Position numbers and translations under genes: made by a program. Below the pieces are notes generated by a model. The model did no database searches. It was not told where the DNA came from and saw nothing but the letters and a program-made list of their open reading frames with translations. 49,402 nt of DNA from a virus, in the IMG/VR virus record IMGVR_UViG_3300033388_001954, positions 1 to 49,402 of that record. One strand, written 5' to 3'. Below are positions 6,079-14,390 of the stretch, in pieces (position 1 is the stretch's first letter; each line of letters opens with the position of its first letter).

Positions 6079-7290
6079 ATGCTAGTAGGCCCAACAGTAA
6101 TAGGCAGTAACATCTGGGGCAACAGCCTGCCCTCTACCCCGTTCGATAGGTTGCTGCGCGAAGCAGTGATAGTGGGGGGCTCCGCATTACAACTAACAAA
6201 TGTTAGGGCTGGCGCTAGGAAGTCCATCATCGATGGGACTGACGTACCCGCAAATACGCCTGGTCTTAGGGTAGTTAACGGTATATTTGTGGTTGACAAC
6301 ATGGCTGCAGCCACTATTAAGGTTACTAACGTCCTGTCAGATTGGACTCAAGCTGCTGCCGCAACTACTGAACCCTCTCCGTATCTCTATAGAATCACTG
6401 AGGATGCCGTCGATACGCAGCATAAGATTTACTCCGAAGATGATAATACTGCAGCTAACAACACTACATCCTTCAGGGTTAGGCAAGCTGTTGGTACTAG
6501 GCATATAGTTCTGTATCTAAGTGGGGCACAAGCAACTGAAAGGTTAGGCATAAACCTAACAACCGGTACTGCCTTCGCGGTAATTGGTAGCCCTGTATAT
6601 AAGATTGACAAGCGTAGCGACGGGTGGATATATGTAGATTTCAAGCCAGTTGCCGCAGTCACCAACTACATGACAATCGGCCTGTCTGATGGCATCGGCA
6701 GTGGCGGCAATCTTGATAGTTACCAGGGTGACGGGACTTCAGCAATTGAAGTAGAGAATGTCAGGACAGTAGCCCTCACCGCCCCGGCTGCCGCATTCCC
6801 TGACAACTCTCCCGCAAGTACGGCCTACGCCACAGACGTTCTTACCTTCTTGCACACCTATACGGCTACGACCACGTTTCAAGTCCCAATCATGCCAAAT
6901 GGCTGGGGGGGCGCCGGCAACCCTGCCGATGCTGAGGCCGTTCTTTTGGAAGCCGGAGCGTTGCAGCTGAAGCTTTCGGCAGCAGGATTTATCGAGACTT
7001 CCGGCGGTGCGGTTTCCACCAAAAAACTCACGGCGGATACGCTGTCAGTCATTACCGTCGAGTGTGATGGAATCAACCACACCCTTCAAGTGGATGGAGA
7101 GACCCCGGTAGTTGCCGCCAGCGCCATCGTCCCCAGCGGAACTTCCTACTATGGCAATTTGGCAGCAGGGACCAAGCCGAGCCATGCGCTTGAACACATT
7201 GCGATTTGGGCTCGCGCACTAACTGCCGCAGAGATAACTACTGGTGAAGAAGGCTACCAAGCTAAGCTCGGAGGCATGTTGCCAGTATGA
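6079..7290 (+). CDS. LamG/concanavalin-like surface or tail protein (403 aa)
   Basis: An N-terminal strand-rich region (1-90) is followed by a carbohydrate-binding-like jelly-roll (about 95-235, with Trp-Ile-Tyr-Val-Asp-Phe strands) and a second LamG-like domain (about 250-395). The latter ends in the typical His-Ile-Ala-Ile-Trp-Ala-Arg-Ala-Leu-Thr-Ala-Ala-Glu-Ile motif. This architecture suits virion surface proteins that bind glycans. The DNA for the last third (about 6780-7200) uses noticeably different codons (more TCG, GCG, TTG) from the first part, hinting at acquisition of the C-terminal domain. The stop overlaps the terL start. Confidence 0.7.
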   Translation: MLVGPTVIGSNIWGNSLPSTPFDRLLREAVIVGGSALQLTNVRAGARKSIIDGTDVPANTPGLRVVNGIFVVDNMAAATIKVTNVLSDWTQAAAATTEPSPYLYRITEDAVDTQHKIYSEDDNTAANNTTSFRVRQAVGTRHIVLYLSGAQATERLGINLTTGTAFAVIGSPVYKIDKRSDGWIYVDFKPVAAVTNYMTIGLSDGIGSGGNLDSYQGDGTSAIEVENVRTVALTAPAAAFPDNSPASTAYATDVLTFLHTYTATTTFQVPIMPNGWGGAGNPADAEAVLLEAGALQLKLSAAGFIETSGGAVSTKKLTADTLSVITVECDGINHTLQVDGETPVVAASAIVPSGTSYYGNLAAGTKPSHALEHIAIWARALTAAEITTGEEGYQAKLGGMLPV

Positions 7291-8696
7291 CGGATACTGC
7301 TACTACAATCGATCTAGGCTTTCGCCCTCACAAGTGGCAGGACGAGTTTCTTAATAAGTGGAAACGCCACAACCTCCTAGTGTGTTGCAGACGTTTTGGT
7401 AAGACTGTCCTCAACGTTGTTGTTGAGGGAACGCTAGCCGCTAATAACAAGCGTGCCGGCCAGCCCCCTAGATATGCTTATATTGCTCCCTTGAAGGATC
7501 AAGCAAGAGAGATCACCTGGCCCTACTTCAAGCAGTACTTCAAGCCGCTCATTGATGCAGGCCAAATGAAGATAGACGACCAGGGCATGAAGATCACCAT
7601 TAAGGAGAATGATGCTGAGATCAAGCTCTATGGTGCTGATAAGGGTGGTTGCGAAGCCATTCGCGGTAAGCACCTCGATGGCGTAGTCTTTGACGAGTTT
7701 GATGACATTGGCATGGGCGTATGGATGGACATCGTATTGCCTGCCCTAGCTGACTTTAAGGGCTGGTCCCTTATGACTGGTACCATTAAGGGGCATGGTA
7801 ACCTTTACGAGTGTTACATAGAGGGGCTAGATGATGATGACTGGAATGTTGGTAGATACCCATTCTCGCTAGTAGCAGAAGACTTGCCGGCCTATGACGA
7901 CGAAGAGATTGCAAAGGTCTATCACCGTTACCGCAACAAGCCTAACGCCTTCGCCAGGGAATATGAAGTAGATTTTGAAGCACAGGTGGATGACGCTGTT
8001 ATAGCACCATCTGATGTTACTGCTGCCAGAAAGAAGGTAGTAACGAAAGGCACCTTTGAGTTAGGCCCTAAAATTATGGGCGTAGACGTAGCCAGGTTTG
8101 GCAACGATAACTGCTGCATTGTTAAGAGACAAGGCATCTTCTGCCATGAGCCAATCGTTATTGGCAGCATCAATAACATGGAGTTCGCTAACGTAGTGGC
8201 TCGCCACATCGTAGAGTGGGGGCCTGACGCGGTCTTCATTGATGCAGGTAGAGGTGAGGGCGTAATCGACAGGTTACGGCAATTAGGCCACTCCGTCATT
8301 GAGGTACCCTTTGGTGGTAGTGCCCAGGATAATGGCCGCTACCAAAACAAGCGTGCTGAGATGTGGTTTAAGATGTGTGACTGGGTGAGGGAGGGCGGTA
8401 GCCTACCTAACAACGAAAGACTTTGTCATGACCTCACTAGCGTCCGCTACGAGTATGGTAGCGGTGGTAGGCTTATTAAGCTTTGGAGCAAGGAACGCAT
8501 CAAGGAACTAACTGGTAGATCGCCAGACCTGGGGGATGCGTTAGCGTTAACCTTCTCCCATAAGGTAGTAACCGAACAGGATCGCACAGACCGGTCACTC
8601 CACAGAGCTTCCATGGTAGCCAGGAACCGTCGCAATGACTATCATCCGCTTCAGCGGCAAAGTGCATTTAATAACAAAGCAAGAGTGAGACCATAA
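7287..8696 (+). CDS. terL: Terminase large subunit
   Basis: 469 aa DNA-packaging motor. The ATPase domain shows Walker A Cys-Cys-Arg-Arg-Phe-Gly-Lys-Thr (33-40), Walker B Val-Val-Phe-Asp-Glu-Phe-Asp (133-139) and the coupling motif Met-Thr-Gly-Thr (163-166). The RNase-H-like nuclease domain has Asp267 in Gly-Val-Asp-Val-Ala-Arg, Asp319 in Phe-Ile-Asp-Ala-Gly and Asp414/Asp417 near Asp-Leu-Gly-Asp-Ala. It pumps DNA into the prohead through the portal and cuts it. The ATG overlaps the previous gene by 4 bases and its stop overlaps the next ATG (TAATG). Confidence 0.95.
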   Translation: MTDTATTIDLGFRPHKWQDEFLNKWKRHNLLVCCRRFGKTVLNVVVEGTLAANNKRAGQPPRYAYIAPLKDQAREITWPYFKQYFKPLIDAGQMKIDDQGMKITIKENDAEIKLYGADKGGCEAIRGKHLDGVVFDEFDDIGMGVWMDIVLPALADFKGWSLMTGTIKGHGNLYECYIEGLDDDDWNVGRYPFSLVAEDLPAYDDEEIAKVYHRYRNKPNAFAREYEVDFEAQVDDAVIAPSDVTAARKKVVTKGTFELGPKIMGVDVARFGNDNCCIVKRQGIFCHEPIVIGSINNMEFANVVARHIVEWGPDAVFIDAGRGEGVIDRLRQLGHSVIEVPFGGSAQDNGRYQNKRAEMWFKMCDWVREGGSLPNNERLCHDLTSVRYEYGSGGRLIKLWSKERIKELTGRSPDLGDALALTFSHKVVTEQDRTDRSLHRASMVARNRRNDYHPLQRQSAFNNKARVRP

Positions 8697-8998
8697 TGGG
8701 TGCAGCAGTAGGACCAATCGTTTCGTCGCTTATTTCCACAGCAGGCTCAGCGTCAATCGCTAGGGGGCAAAAGAAGGAAGCTAGGAAAGCCAGAAAGCAG
8801 GGCGCATCTTTAGCAGCAGAAGCCGAAAGAAACCGACCACAGGCGGCTAGGGACATTAGCGGCAATGTATCAGCCTCTAAAGACGAAGCAAGACGCCGTG
8901 CGTTGCGGCAGTTCGGGGTAGGTGGTACCAAGCAGACTGGTAGCCTAGGCGTCCAGGGTGGTGGAGCCACAGCTAAGAAGCAAACTTTGGGAGCGTAA
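8696..8998 (+). CDS. Small Ala/Gly/Arg-rich virion-module protein (100 aa)
   Basis: Begins in the terL stop. A hydrophobic N-terminus (Gly-Ala-Ala-Val-Gly-Pro-Ile-Val-Ser-Ser-Leu-Ile) is followed by a highly basic helical stretch (25-50) and a Gly-rich tail. Small proteins with this composition occur between terL and portal in many podoviruses, but their role is unknown. It may be virion-associated. Confidence 0.65.
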   Translation: MGAAVGPIVSSLISTAGSASIARGQKKEARKARKQGASLAAEAERNRPQAARDISGNVSASKDEARRRALRQFGVGGTKQTGSLGVQGGGATAKKQTLGA

Positions 8999-9000
8999 CA

Positions 9001-10704
9001 ATGGCTAGGAAAGTCCCAGCAGAGATAGTAAAATTTAGGCAGCGCCTCGACATCGAAGGCAATCGCCTCGAAAGTCAGCGCATGTCTGACGGTTGGGACG
9101 CACAATGGTTGCAGATCAAAGAGTATCTATTACCAGATCGTGGCCGCAATCTTAATACCTCCAATAGCCCTGACACTGAATATAACCAGGGTGAATGGAG
9201 TAGAGCTTCCATTATTGATGACGTTCCTGAGAGAGCAATGGGTATCGCCAGTAATGGCATGATGGAAGGGATGACAAGCCAGACTAGGCCATGGTTTAAG
9301 ATGGGACCAGAAGGCCCTATGGATGGCGTGCCACGCTCCCACCTCGTGTGGTATGACATGGTAACCGAAAGCATTAGGGGCGTATTTAATCGCAGCAATC
9401 TATATAAGGTGTTGCCTGGCATATACAAGGAACTCCTAGGGTTTGGGACGCATTGCAGCTTCCTGGAGACTGACCCTATCGAGACTATTAATATTAAGTC
9501 TTTCACGGTTGGTGAGTACTACTTACTGGACGATCCCAGAGGCCGTATCCAGAAAGCTTTCAGAAACATCTACATGACTGCTGAGAATATTATCCAACAG
9601 TTCGGTGAGGATAATTGCCCGCCCGTTGTAGTGGAAGCAGCAAAGGGTGATAAGACCTTCAATAAAGCCTTCCAAGTTCGGCATGTCATTATGCCAGCTA
9701 GTAAGGATGTGCCCGTCAAGGACATCTTAGGCAGGCCCTGGCTGTCGGTCTACTACGTGAAGGATGCCGGCGTTAACGAGGGGCTGCTAGGTGTTAGGGG
9801 TTACAGCGAAGACCCAATCCTGGCGCCACGTTGGGATATCGTTAGCAACGATGTTTATGGCAAGGAATGCCCTGGTATGGTATCCCTCGGCAACGTGAGA
9901 ATGCTGCAGAAGGAACAGGAGCAAAAGCTCATTGCGTTAGATAAGAAGACCAACCCGCCCCTCCTGTCGGAAGACGAGAGTGCCGTACTAGATACCTTCC
10001 CAGGTGGTGTGTCATATACGCAAGGCGTAGCCGGCAATAGGGCCTCTATTCAGCAGCTCTATGACGTTAACTTTGATGTGGCCTCCGTATCCGCTGACAT
10101 TCAGGAAGTCCAAGCCTCCATCAGGGAAGCCTTCTTTAATGACTTCTTTTTGCTGGTAGGTCGTAAGACCGAGAGAATGACTGCCACCGAAGTGATGGAG
10201 CTGCAGTCTGAGAAGCTGATGATGTTAGCTCCCGTCTTCCAGCGCATTACCGATGAATTTATTGAGCCCCTCATTGATCGCACATTCTGGATCATGGCAA
10301 GGCAAGGCCTACTTCCTGAGCCGCCCCCTGACCTGGACATCGATAACATTAAGATTGAGCACATCTCACTACTAGCGCAGGCCCAGAAGGCTGCAACGGT
10401 ACGCTCTATCGAGTCGTCACTAGGGTTTGCCGTACAGGTAGCAGCTATCGCTCCTGGCGTTCTCGACAACTTCGACTTTGATAAGGCTGTCATCGACTAT
10501 AACGACCTGATCGGCGCACCTGCTTCCCACATCAAGGACCCCGCCATTGTGGCAGCCATTAGGGAGCAGAAGGCCCAACAGGAAGCTATGGCCCAGCAGA
10601 TGGAGATGATGAATGCTGCGGCACAGGGCGCTGAAACTATGTCTAAAGCACAGGTGGGTAACAACAGCGTCCTGGACGCACTCCTAGGGAGGCCTTTGAC
10701 TTAA
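9001..10704 (+). CDS. Portal (head-to-tail connector) protein
   Basis: 567 aa, the usual length for T7 gp8-type connectors. The N-terminal pattern with Trp-Leu-Gln-Ile-Lys-Glu-Tyr-Leu-Leu-Pro (about 36-45) and Ala-Ser-Asn-Gly-Met-Met-Glu-Gly-Met-Thr (about 83-92), and a C-terminal region containing Arg-Met-Thr-Ala-Thr-Glu-Val-Met, match the Head-tail_con family. It forms the dodecameric ring through which DNA is packaged and ejected. It stands between the small protein after terL and the Bbp19-like gene, as expected. Confidence 0.92.
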   Translation: MARKVPAEIVKFRQRLDIEGNRLESQRMSDGWDAQWLQIKEYLLPDRGRNLNTSNSPDTEYNQGEWSRASIIDDVPERAMGIASNGMMEGMTSQTRPWFKMGPEGPMDGVPRSHLVWYDMVTESIRGVFNRSNLYKVLPGIYKELLGFGTHCSFLETDPIETINIKSFTVGEYYLLDDPRGRIQKAFRNIYMTAENIIQQFGEDNCPPVVVEAAKGDKTFNKAFQVRHVIMPASKDVPVKDILGRPWLSVYYVKDAGVNEGLLGVRGYSEDPILAPRWDIVSNDVYGKECPGMVSLGNVRMLQKEQEQKLIALDKKTNPPLLSEDESAVLDTFPGGVSYTQGVAGNRASIQQLYDVNFDVASVSADIQEVQASIREAFFNDFFLLVGRKTERMTATEVMELQSEKLMMLAPVFQRITDEFIEPLIDRTFWIMARQGLLPEPPPDLDIDNIKIEHISLLAQAQKAATVRSIESSLGFAVQVAAIAPGVLDNFDFDKAVIDYNDLIGAPASHIKDPAIVAAIREQKAQQEAMAQQMEMMNAAAQGAETMSKAQVGNNSVLDALLGRPLT

Positions 10705-10705
10705 T

Positions 10706-11026
10706 ATGGCTAGATACCACGACCAACAAGAAGCAGAGCGCGAGCGCAATAAGGCAGTAGCCCTACGAAAGCAAAGAGAGCTATCCAGTGACTTCGAGGC
10801 AGTCATGAAGACTGATGCCGGCAAAAGGGTCCTATGGTGGATAGTCGGCAGGGGCGCACCTTTCAATAAGTTATTTGAGGCTAACAGCACCATGGCCTAT
10901 AAGGCCGGCAGGCGAGACGTAGCTATTGAAGTAATAGCAGCCATGCGAATGGCTAACTTCCCACTTTACCAAGAGATCGAGTATAGCCAATACTTGTCTG
11001 AAGAAGAAAAGAAAAAAGAGGATTAA
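10706..11026 (+). CDS. Bbp19-like protein (106 aa)
   Basis: Contains the compact pattern Asp-Phe-Glu-Ala-Val-Met-Lys-Thr-Asp-Ala-Gly-Lys-Arg-Val-Leu-Trp-Trp and Phe-Asn-Lys-Leu-Phe, then Tyr-Lys-Ala-Gly-Arg-Arg-Asp-Val-Ala-Ile-Glu. This pattern is seen in the Bbp19-type proteins encoded beside the portal in Bordetella BPP-1-like podoviruses. Highly charged at both ends. Likely a virion assembly factor; the precise role is not known to me. It starts two bases after the portal stop. Confidence 0.7.
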   Translation: MARYHDQQEAERERNKAVALRKQRELSSDFEAVMKTDAGKRVLWWIVGRGAPFNKLFEANSTMAYKAGRRDVAIEVIAAMRMANFPLYQEIEYSQYLSEEEKKKED

Positions 11027-11031
11027 CCTTC

Positions 11032-11703
11032 ATGCCAGAAGAAGCAGCAGCTACACAGGGTACCACCGAAGTGGCAACGCCAGGCGAGAAGGAAGCGACG
11101 ATTCTGGAGGAAGCCTCAACTGAGGCAGCCCCACCAGAAGCTTCCACACCCGAAGAGGGTGATGCCAGTACCGAACCTAAAGATGGAACAGTACTACAGG
11201 AGGCCGAAAAGGAATCGCAAGATAAGAGCTCCACAGCACCTGAGTCTTATGAAGACTTCACCGTGCCAGAGGGGCAGGCTCTCGATAGCGACATCATTGA
11301 CAAGTTCAAGGGTCTTGCTAAAGAGGGTGACCTGAGCCAAGAGAAGGCCCAAGGGTTCATTAATCTCCAGATGGAGATTGACGCAAAGCGGCAGGAGGCT
11401 AGTGAGAAGTTGCTAGCAGATACGCAGGCTGAGTGGAAAAAAGAACTAACCGGCGACCCTAACTACAAAGAGAATGCCATAATCGCGCTGGACGCATTGA
11501 AACAGATGCCTGAGTCGTTCCAGAAGTTAGTATCCGAGGATATGAGTTTTCTGGGTGACAACCCCGCTTTCATGGCAGGCCTAACGTGGATAGGGAATCT
11601 CACTAAAGAGGATAATGCTATTACTAGCAAGTCCGCTCCCCAGGCTCAGGACGAATGGCCTGGCCTAACCACCATGAGACAGAAATACGAAGGCAGCTTC
11701 TAA
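11032..11703 (+). CDS. Scaffolding protein
   Basis: 223 aa, very acidic, with Glu/Ala/Thr/Pro-rich disordered residues 1-75 and long predicted helices after about 90 (Glu-Lys-Ala-Gln-Gly-Phe-Ile-Asn-Leu-Gln-Met-Glu). Position directly before the major capsid gene, length and composition all fit a phage internal scaffold that guides prohead assembly and is then removed. The acidic N-terminus and helical core match other podovirus scaffolds. Confidence 0.8.
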   Translation: MPEEAAATQGTTEVATPGEKEATILEEASTEAAPPEASTPEEGDASTEPKDGTVLQEAEKESQDKSSTAPESYEDFTVPEGQALDSDIIDKFKGLAKEGDLSQEKAQGFINLQMEIDAKRQEASEKLLADTQAEWKKELTGDPNYKENAIIALDALKQMPESFQKLVSEDMSFLGDNPAFMAGLTWIGNLTKEDNAITSKSAPQAQDEWPGLTTMRQKYEGSF

Positions 11704-11735
11704 GCTACCTTTAATTGTAACAAGAGGTAATAACA

Positions 11736-12758
11736 ATGAGTACTCTCGCAGGTACTGCTGTAACGCTTGACGACTTGATTAAGCAAACCGCTCCAGATGG
11801 TTCTATTGAACGAAAGATCATCGACCGTCTTTCTCGCATGAATCAGCTTCTCCAATATCTCCCCTTCAAGGAGACTAATAAAGAGACTGGTGAACAATAT
11901 ACGCAGACTACGGCCCTAGCGTCTGTTTCCTACGCTATCCTCAACTCTGGTACTGCCAAGAGTAAAGGTCGCAACCAACAGTGCATGGATGCTGTTGCTA
12001 AGATCGAGGGTGTCCAGGACGTTGATGCTCGTCTGTTGGAAATCAATGGTTGGAAGCCTGGCTACTTGGCTAATGAAGCCTTGAAGTTTACGGAAGCCAT
12101 GAACCAGCAGCTCGCTACAGACCTCATCTATGCTGATCACGGCATTACGCCTGAGAAGTTTGATGGTACCTTTACTCGTCTTGATACTCCCAGTACGACT
12201 CGCGGTACCTATGGTTACCAGATGATTAGTGGTGGTGGTAGCGGTAGTGATAATACCTCTATCCTGTTTGCTACGCTGGGTGAAGACCTGATGACTGGCC
12301 TTTACGGTAAGGGCACTAAGGCTGGGCTCCGTAAGGCTTGGGAAGGTGAGCAGTGGGTGGATGATGCTTCTAGTAATCCCTACCTCGTACATCGTACCAA
12401 GTGGGAATGGAATGTAGGTCTGGCTGTTAAGGACCCTCAAGCCATCGTCCGTATCTGTAACATCGACAAGAGCGCTCTGGTAGCCGATACTAGCGCCGCT
12501 GACCTTGACGAGCTCATGATCCGTAGCATCCACCTGAATGCTAAGAAGAATATGGGACCTTCCGTATTCCTGGTCAACCGCACTGTCCATGCTTGGTTGG
12601 ATATCCAGACCTTCAATAGCTCGCAGCGTGATTGGACCAAGACGGAAGACGCGTTCGGTAATCCGATTAATAAGTTCCGTGGCTACCCCGTCCTCATGCA
12701 CGAAGCAATCACTAACGCTGAAGCGACCGTAACTGGTACGTTCCAGTCGGACATCTAA
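11736..12758 (+). CDS. Major capsid protein (Bbp17-type)
   Basis: 340 aa. The start Met-Ser-Thr-Leu-Ala-Gly-Thr-Ala-Val-Thr-Leu-Asp-Asp-Leu is followed by Asn-Gln-Leu-Leu-Gln-Tyr-Leu-Pro-Phe, typical of the HK97-fold major capsid proteins of BPP-1-like phages. Codon use is the most regular in the window, as expected for the most abundant protein. GAGGT precedes the ATG. The Bbp16-type cement protein follows 13 bases later. Confidence 0.88.
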   Translation: MSTLAGTAVTLDDLIKQTAPDGSIERKIIDRLSRMNQLLQYLPFKETNKETGEQYTQTTALASVSYAILNSGTAKSKGRNQQCMDAVAKIEGVQDVDARLLEINGWKPGYLANEALKFTEAMNQQLATDLIYADHGITPEKFDGTFTRLDTPSTTRGTYGYQMISGGGSGSDNTSILFATLGEDLMTGLYGKGTKAGLRKAWEGEQWVDDASSNPYLVHRTKWEWNVGLAVKDPQAIVRICNIDKSALVADTSAADLDELMIRSIHLNAKKNMGPSVFLVNRTVHAWLDIQTFNSSQRDWTKTEDAFGNPINKFRGYPVLMHEAITNAEATVTGTFQSDI

Positions 12759-12771
12759 AGGAGTACTGATA

Positions 12772-13182
12772 ATGATTCTTGATGCACAAAATATCCTTAG
12801 TTCTGCCCAGGAAGTTCTCGCTACGGCAGCTTCCACTAACGTCATCGATCTGGGTGCTGCTACCTTTGGTAAGCGGTCCCCTATCGGTGGCAGTGACCAG
12901 TATGTAGATGTTACCGTACAAGCTGCCTATACAGGCGGTACTTCTGTACAGGTAGTTCTCCAGACTGACAACGACGAAGCCTTCGGCTCAGCCGACGACA
13001 GTTGGACTGGTCCCGCCATCTTGGTTGCTGCCCTCGGGGCTGGCGCTGAGGTATTCCGAATGAACTTGAAGGGTCTCAACCTTTCTCGCTACATTCGCCT
13101 TAATTACGTTGTTGTTGGCAGCCCCTCGACGGGTAGTTTGGACGCACACGTAGTTAACGCAGTACCACAAAACAACAAGTAG
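12772..13182 (+). CDS. Capsid cement/decoration protein (Bbp16-type)
   Basis: 136 aa, all-beta. Opens with Met-Ile-Leu-Asp-Ala-Gln-Asn-Ile-Leu-Ser-Ser-Ala-Gln and ends with Tyr-Ile-Arg-Leu-Asn-Tyr-Val-Val and a Ser-Leu-Asp-Ala strand, matching the Bbp16 family, whose members coat and stabilise the capsid. Strong AAAGGAG site at 7-9 nt. It follows the major capsid gene directly. Confidence 0.85.
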   Translation: MILDAQNILSSAQEVLATAASTNVIDLGAATFGKRSPIGGSDQYVDVTVQAAYTGGTSVQVVLQTDNDEAFGSADDSWTGPAILVAALGAGAEVFRMNLKGLNLSRYIRLNYVVVGSPSTGSLDAHVVNAVPQNNK

Positions 13183-13196
13183 GATAATACATTATG
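13183..13196. promoter_or_regulatory. GATAATACATTATG box over start of next gene
   Basis: A 13 of 14-base match to the palindrome at 2599-2612 that overlaps the ATG at 13194. It could be an operator or simply a translation start context. Low certainty. Confidence 0.25.
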
Positions 13197-13733
13197 CCTT
13201 CCACAGCTCTCTATAAATCAGTAGTGCCCTGCACTTGGCCCGTAACCGCTAAAGATGGTAACTACAAGCACCAATACTTCCCCGCAGATTGTGAGCTCAC
13301 AGTCCCCAAGGGCGAAATCGTTGGACCATCTTTCGTGCCAGTCGATAACCAGGCCCAGAAGGATCGCGAAGACCAAGTCATTAACCCAGACAAACATCAC
13401 AAGGGCGATAAGTTCAGGCTTGCTATTCTTGCTGAGTTGCTAGTAAAAGAAAATGGGTTGCGTGATACTAAAGGCCTTGACGATAAGGGTAAGGTTATTA
13501 CTACCCGCTTCGCCAAGACGGAAGCTATGTCTCTCATTCTAGGAGTAGATGACAGCAAGATTGAGGCTGCTACCGATCCGGTGGCTACCGCTAAGGCTGC
13601 CATCATGGAGGGGCTTGATGCTAAAGGCATGCGCGCACTACTGAAGAAGCATGATGTTAAATTCTTCCAAGGGCTGAAAGAGAGCCAGCTTGCGGAGGTT
13701 ATATACAAGGAAGGTCTCCACACAGAGATCTAA
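13194..13733 (+). CDS. Virion-module protein (179 aa)
   Basis: Residues 1-50 look beta-rich (Val-Pro-Cys-Thr-Trp-Pro-Val-Thr; Asp-Cys-Glu-Leu-Thr-Val-Pro-Lys-Gly). The C-terminal 35 residues (Leu-Leu-Lys-Lys-His-Asp-Val-Lys-Phe ... Leu-Ala-Glu-Val-Ile-Tyr) resemble the short two-helix HeH/LEM-type DNA- or protein-binding motif often found at the end of phage head proteins. It is placed between the cement protein and the tail genes. A head completion or fibre role is possible. Confidence 0.65.
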   Translation: MPSTALYKSVVPCTWPVTAKDGNYKHQYFPADCELTVPKGEIVGPSFVPVDNQAQKDREDQVINPDKHHKGDKFRLAILAELLVKENGLRDTKGLDDKGKVITTRFAKTEAMSLILGVDDSKIEAATDPVATAKAAIMEGLDAKGMRALLKKHDVKFFQGLKESQLAEVIYKEGLHTEI

Positions 13734-13738
13734 CCTGT

Positions 13739-13775
13739 CGGGAGGGGTCTTAGGGCCTCTCCCGTTTCCCCTTTT
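13739..13775 (+). terminator. Intrinsic terminator after head genes
   Basis: CGGGAGGGG pairs imperfectly with CCTCTCCCG around a TCTTAGGG loop (13739-13764), followed by TTTCCCCTTTT. This closes the head-gene block, though it may be leaky since tail genes follow on the same strand. Confidence 0.75.
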
Positions 13776-13778
13776 CCT

Positions 13779-13792
13779 GGGAAATATTTCCC
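13779..13792. promoter_or_regulatory. Perfect 14-bp palindrome GGGAAATATTTCCC
   Basis: Lies between the terminator after the head genes and the ATG of the tail adaptor gene (13812). Symmetric sites of this type commonly bind dimeric regulators. It could instead be part of the terminator structure. No second exact copy was noticed. Confidence 0.35.
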
Positions 13793-13811
13793 TAATTACG
13801 GAGCACTGTAA

Positions 13812-14390
13812 ATGTTTAGCAGCACTGATATTGCCAACAAGGCGCTATTCGCCATAGGCCAGCGAAAGAAGATAGGCGCACTCACGGAATCGTCAGCAGC
13901 CGCTACTGCTCTTAACGTGGCCTACGACCCCTGCCGGCAAGAGGCTTTAGAGGCCTACCCCTGGAACTTTGCCATTAAGACTGGCAACCTTAACCTGTTG
14001 GCAGCTGTGGAGCCAGAAGAGTGGGGCTACGCATTTCAGCTCCCTAACGATTTTCTTAGGTTACTGAAGCTCACTAACCAACTTGACATTACAGAATACG
14101 AGATCATGGGTGACCGGCTTTTTTGTGACCTGTCAGAAGTCAACATCAAGTATCTCTACAACCTGGAAGATACTACTAAGTTCTCTAGCCAGTTCGTTAA
14201 CGCTTTCTCCTATAGGCTCGCAGCCGAAGTGGCACTTGGTATTACCGGTAAGGCTGACTTAGAGCAGCTTAACTGGCAGAAGTACTGGAACGCTGTGGCT
14301 GGTGCGAGGGCATCTGACAGTAGCAGCAATAGGAAGAAAGAGACTAGGTACCAGGCATTCCTTAACGCTAGAAAAGGCGTAACTTCCTAA
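13812..14390 (+). CDS. Tail tubular protein A-like (T7 gp11-type adaptor)
   Basis: 192 aa, the normal size. The start Asp-Ile-Ala-Asn-Lys-Ala-Leu-Phe-Ala-Ile-Gly-Gln and the core Arg-Gln-Glu-Ala-Leu-Glu-Ala-Tyr-Pro-Trp-Asn-Phe-Ala (37-49) are the family hallmark. The middle has Trp-Gly-Tyr-Ala-Phe-Gln-Leu-Pro-Asn-Asp-Phe-Leu-Arg. It forms the ring that joins portal and nozzle. GGAG lies before the ATG. The next gene starts at its last base. Confidence 0.9.
   Translation: MFSSTDIANKALFAIGQRKKIGALTESSAAATALNVAYDPCRQEALEAYPWNFAIKTGNLNLLAAVEPEEWGYAFQLPNDFLRLLKLTNQLDITEYEIMGDRLFCDLSEVNIKYLYNLEDTTKFSSQFVNAFSYRLAAEVALGITGKADLEQLNWQKYWNAVAGARASDSSSNRKKETRYQAFLNARKGVTS

Noticed and set aside
11916-12845. 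A 309-codon open frame opposite the major capsid gene
   Set aside because: It is antisense to a well-supported capsid gene with very regular codon use, has no ribosome site in an operon context, and reads like a shadow of the strong codon bias.
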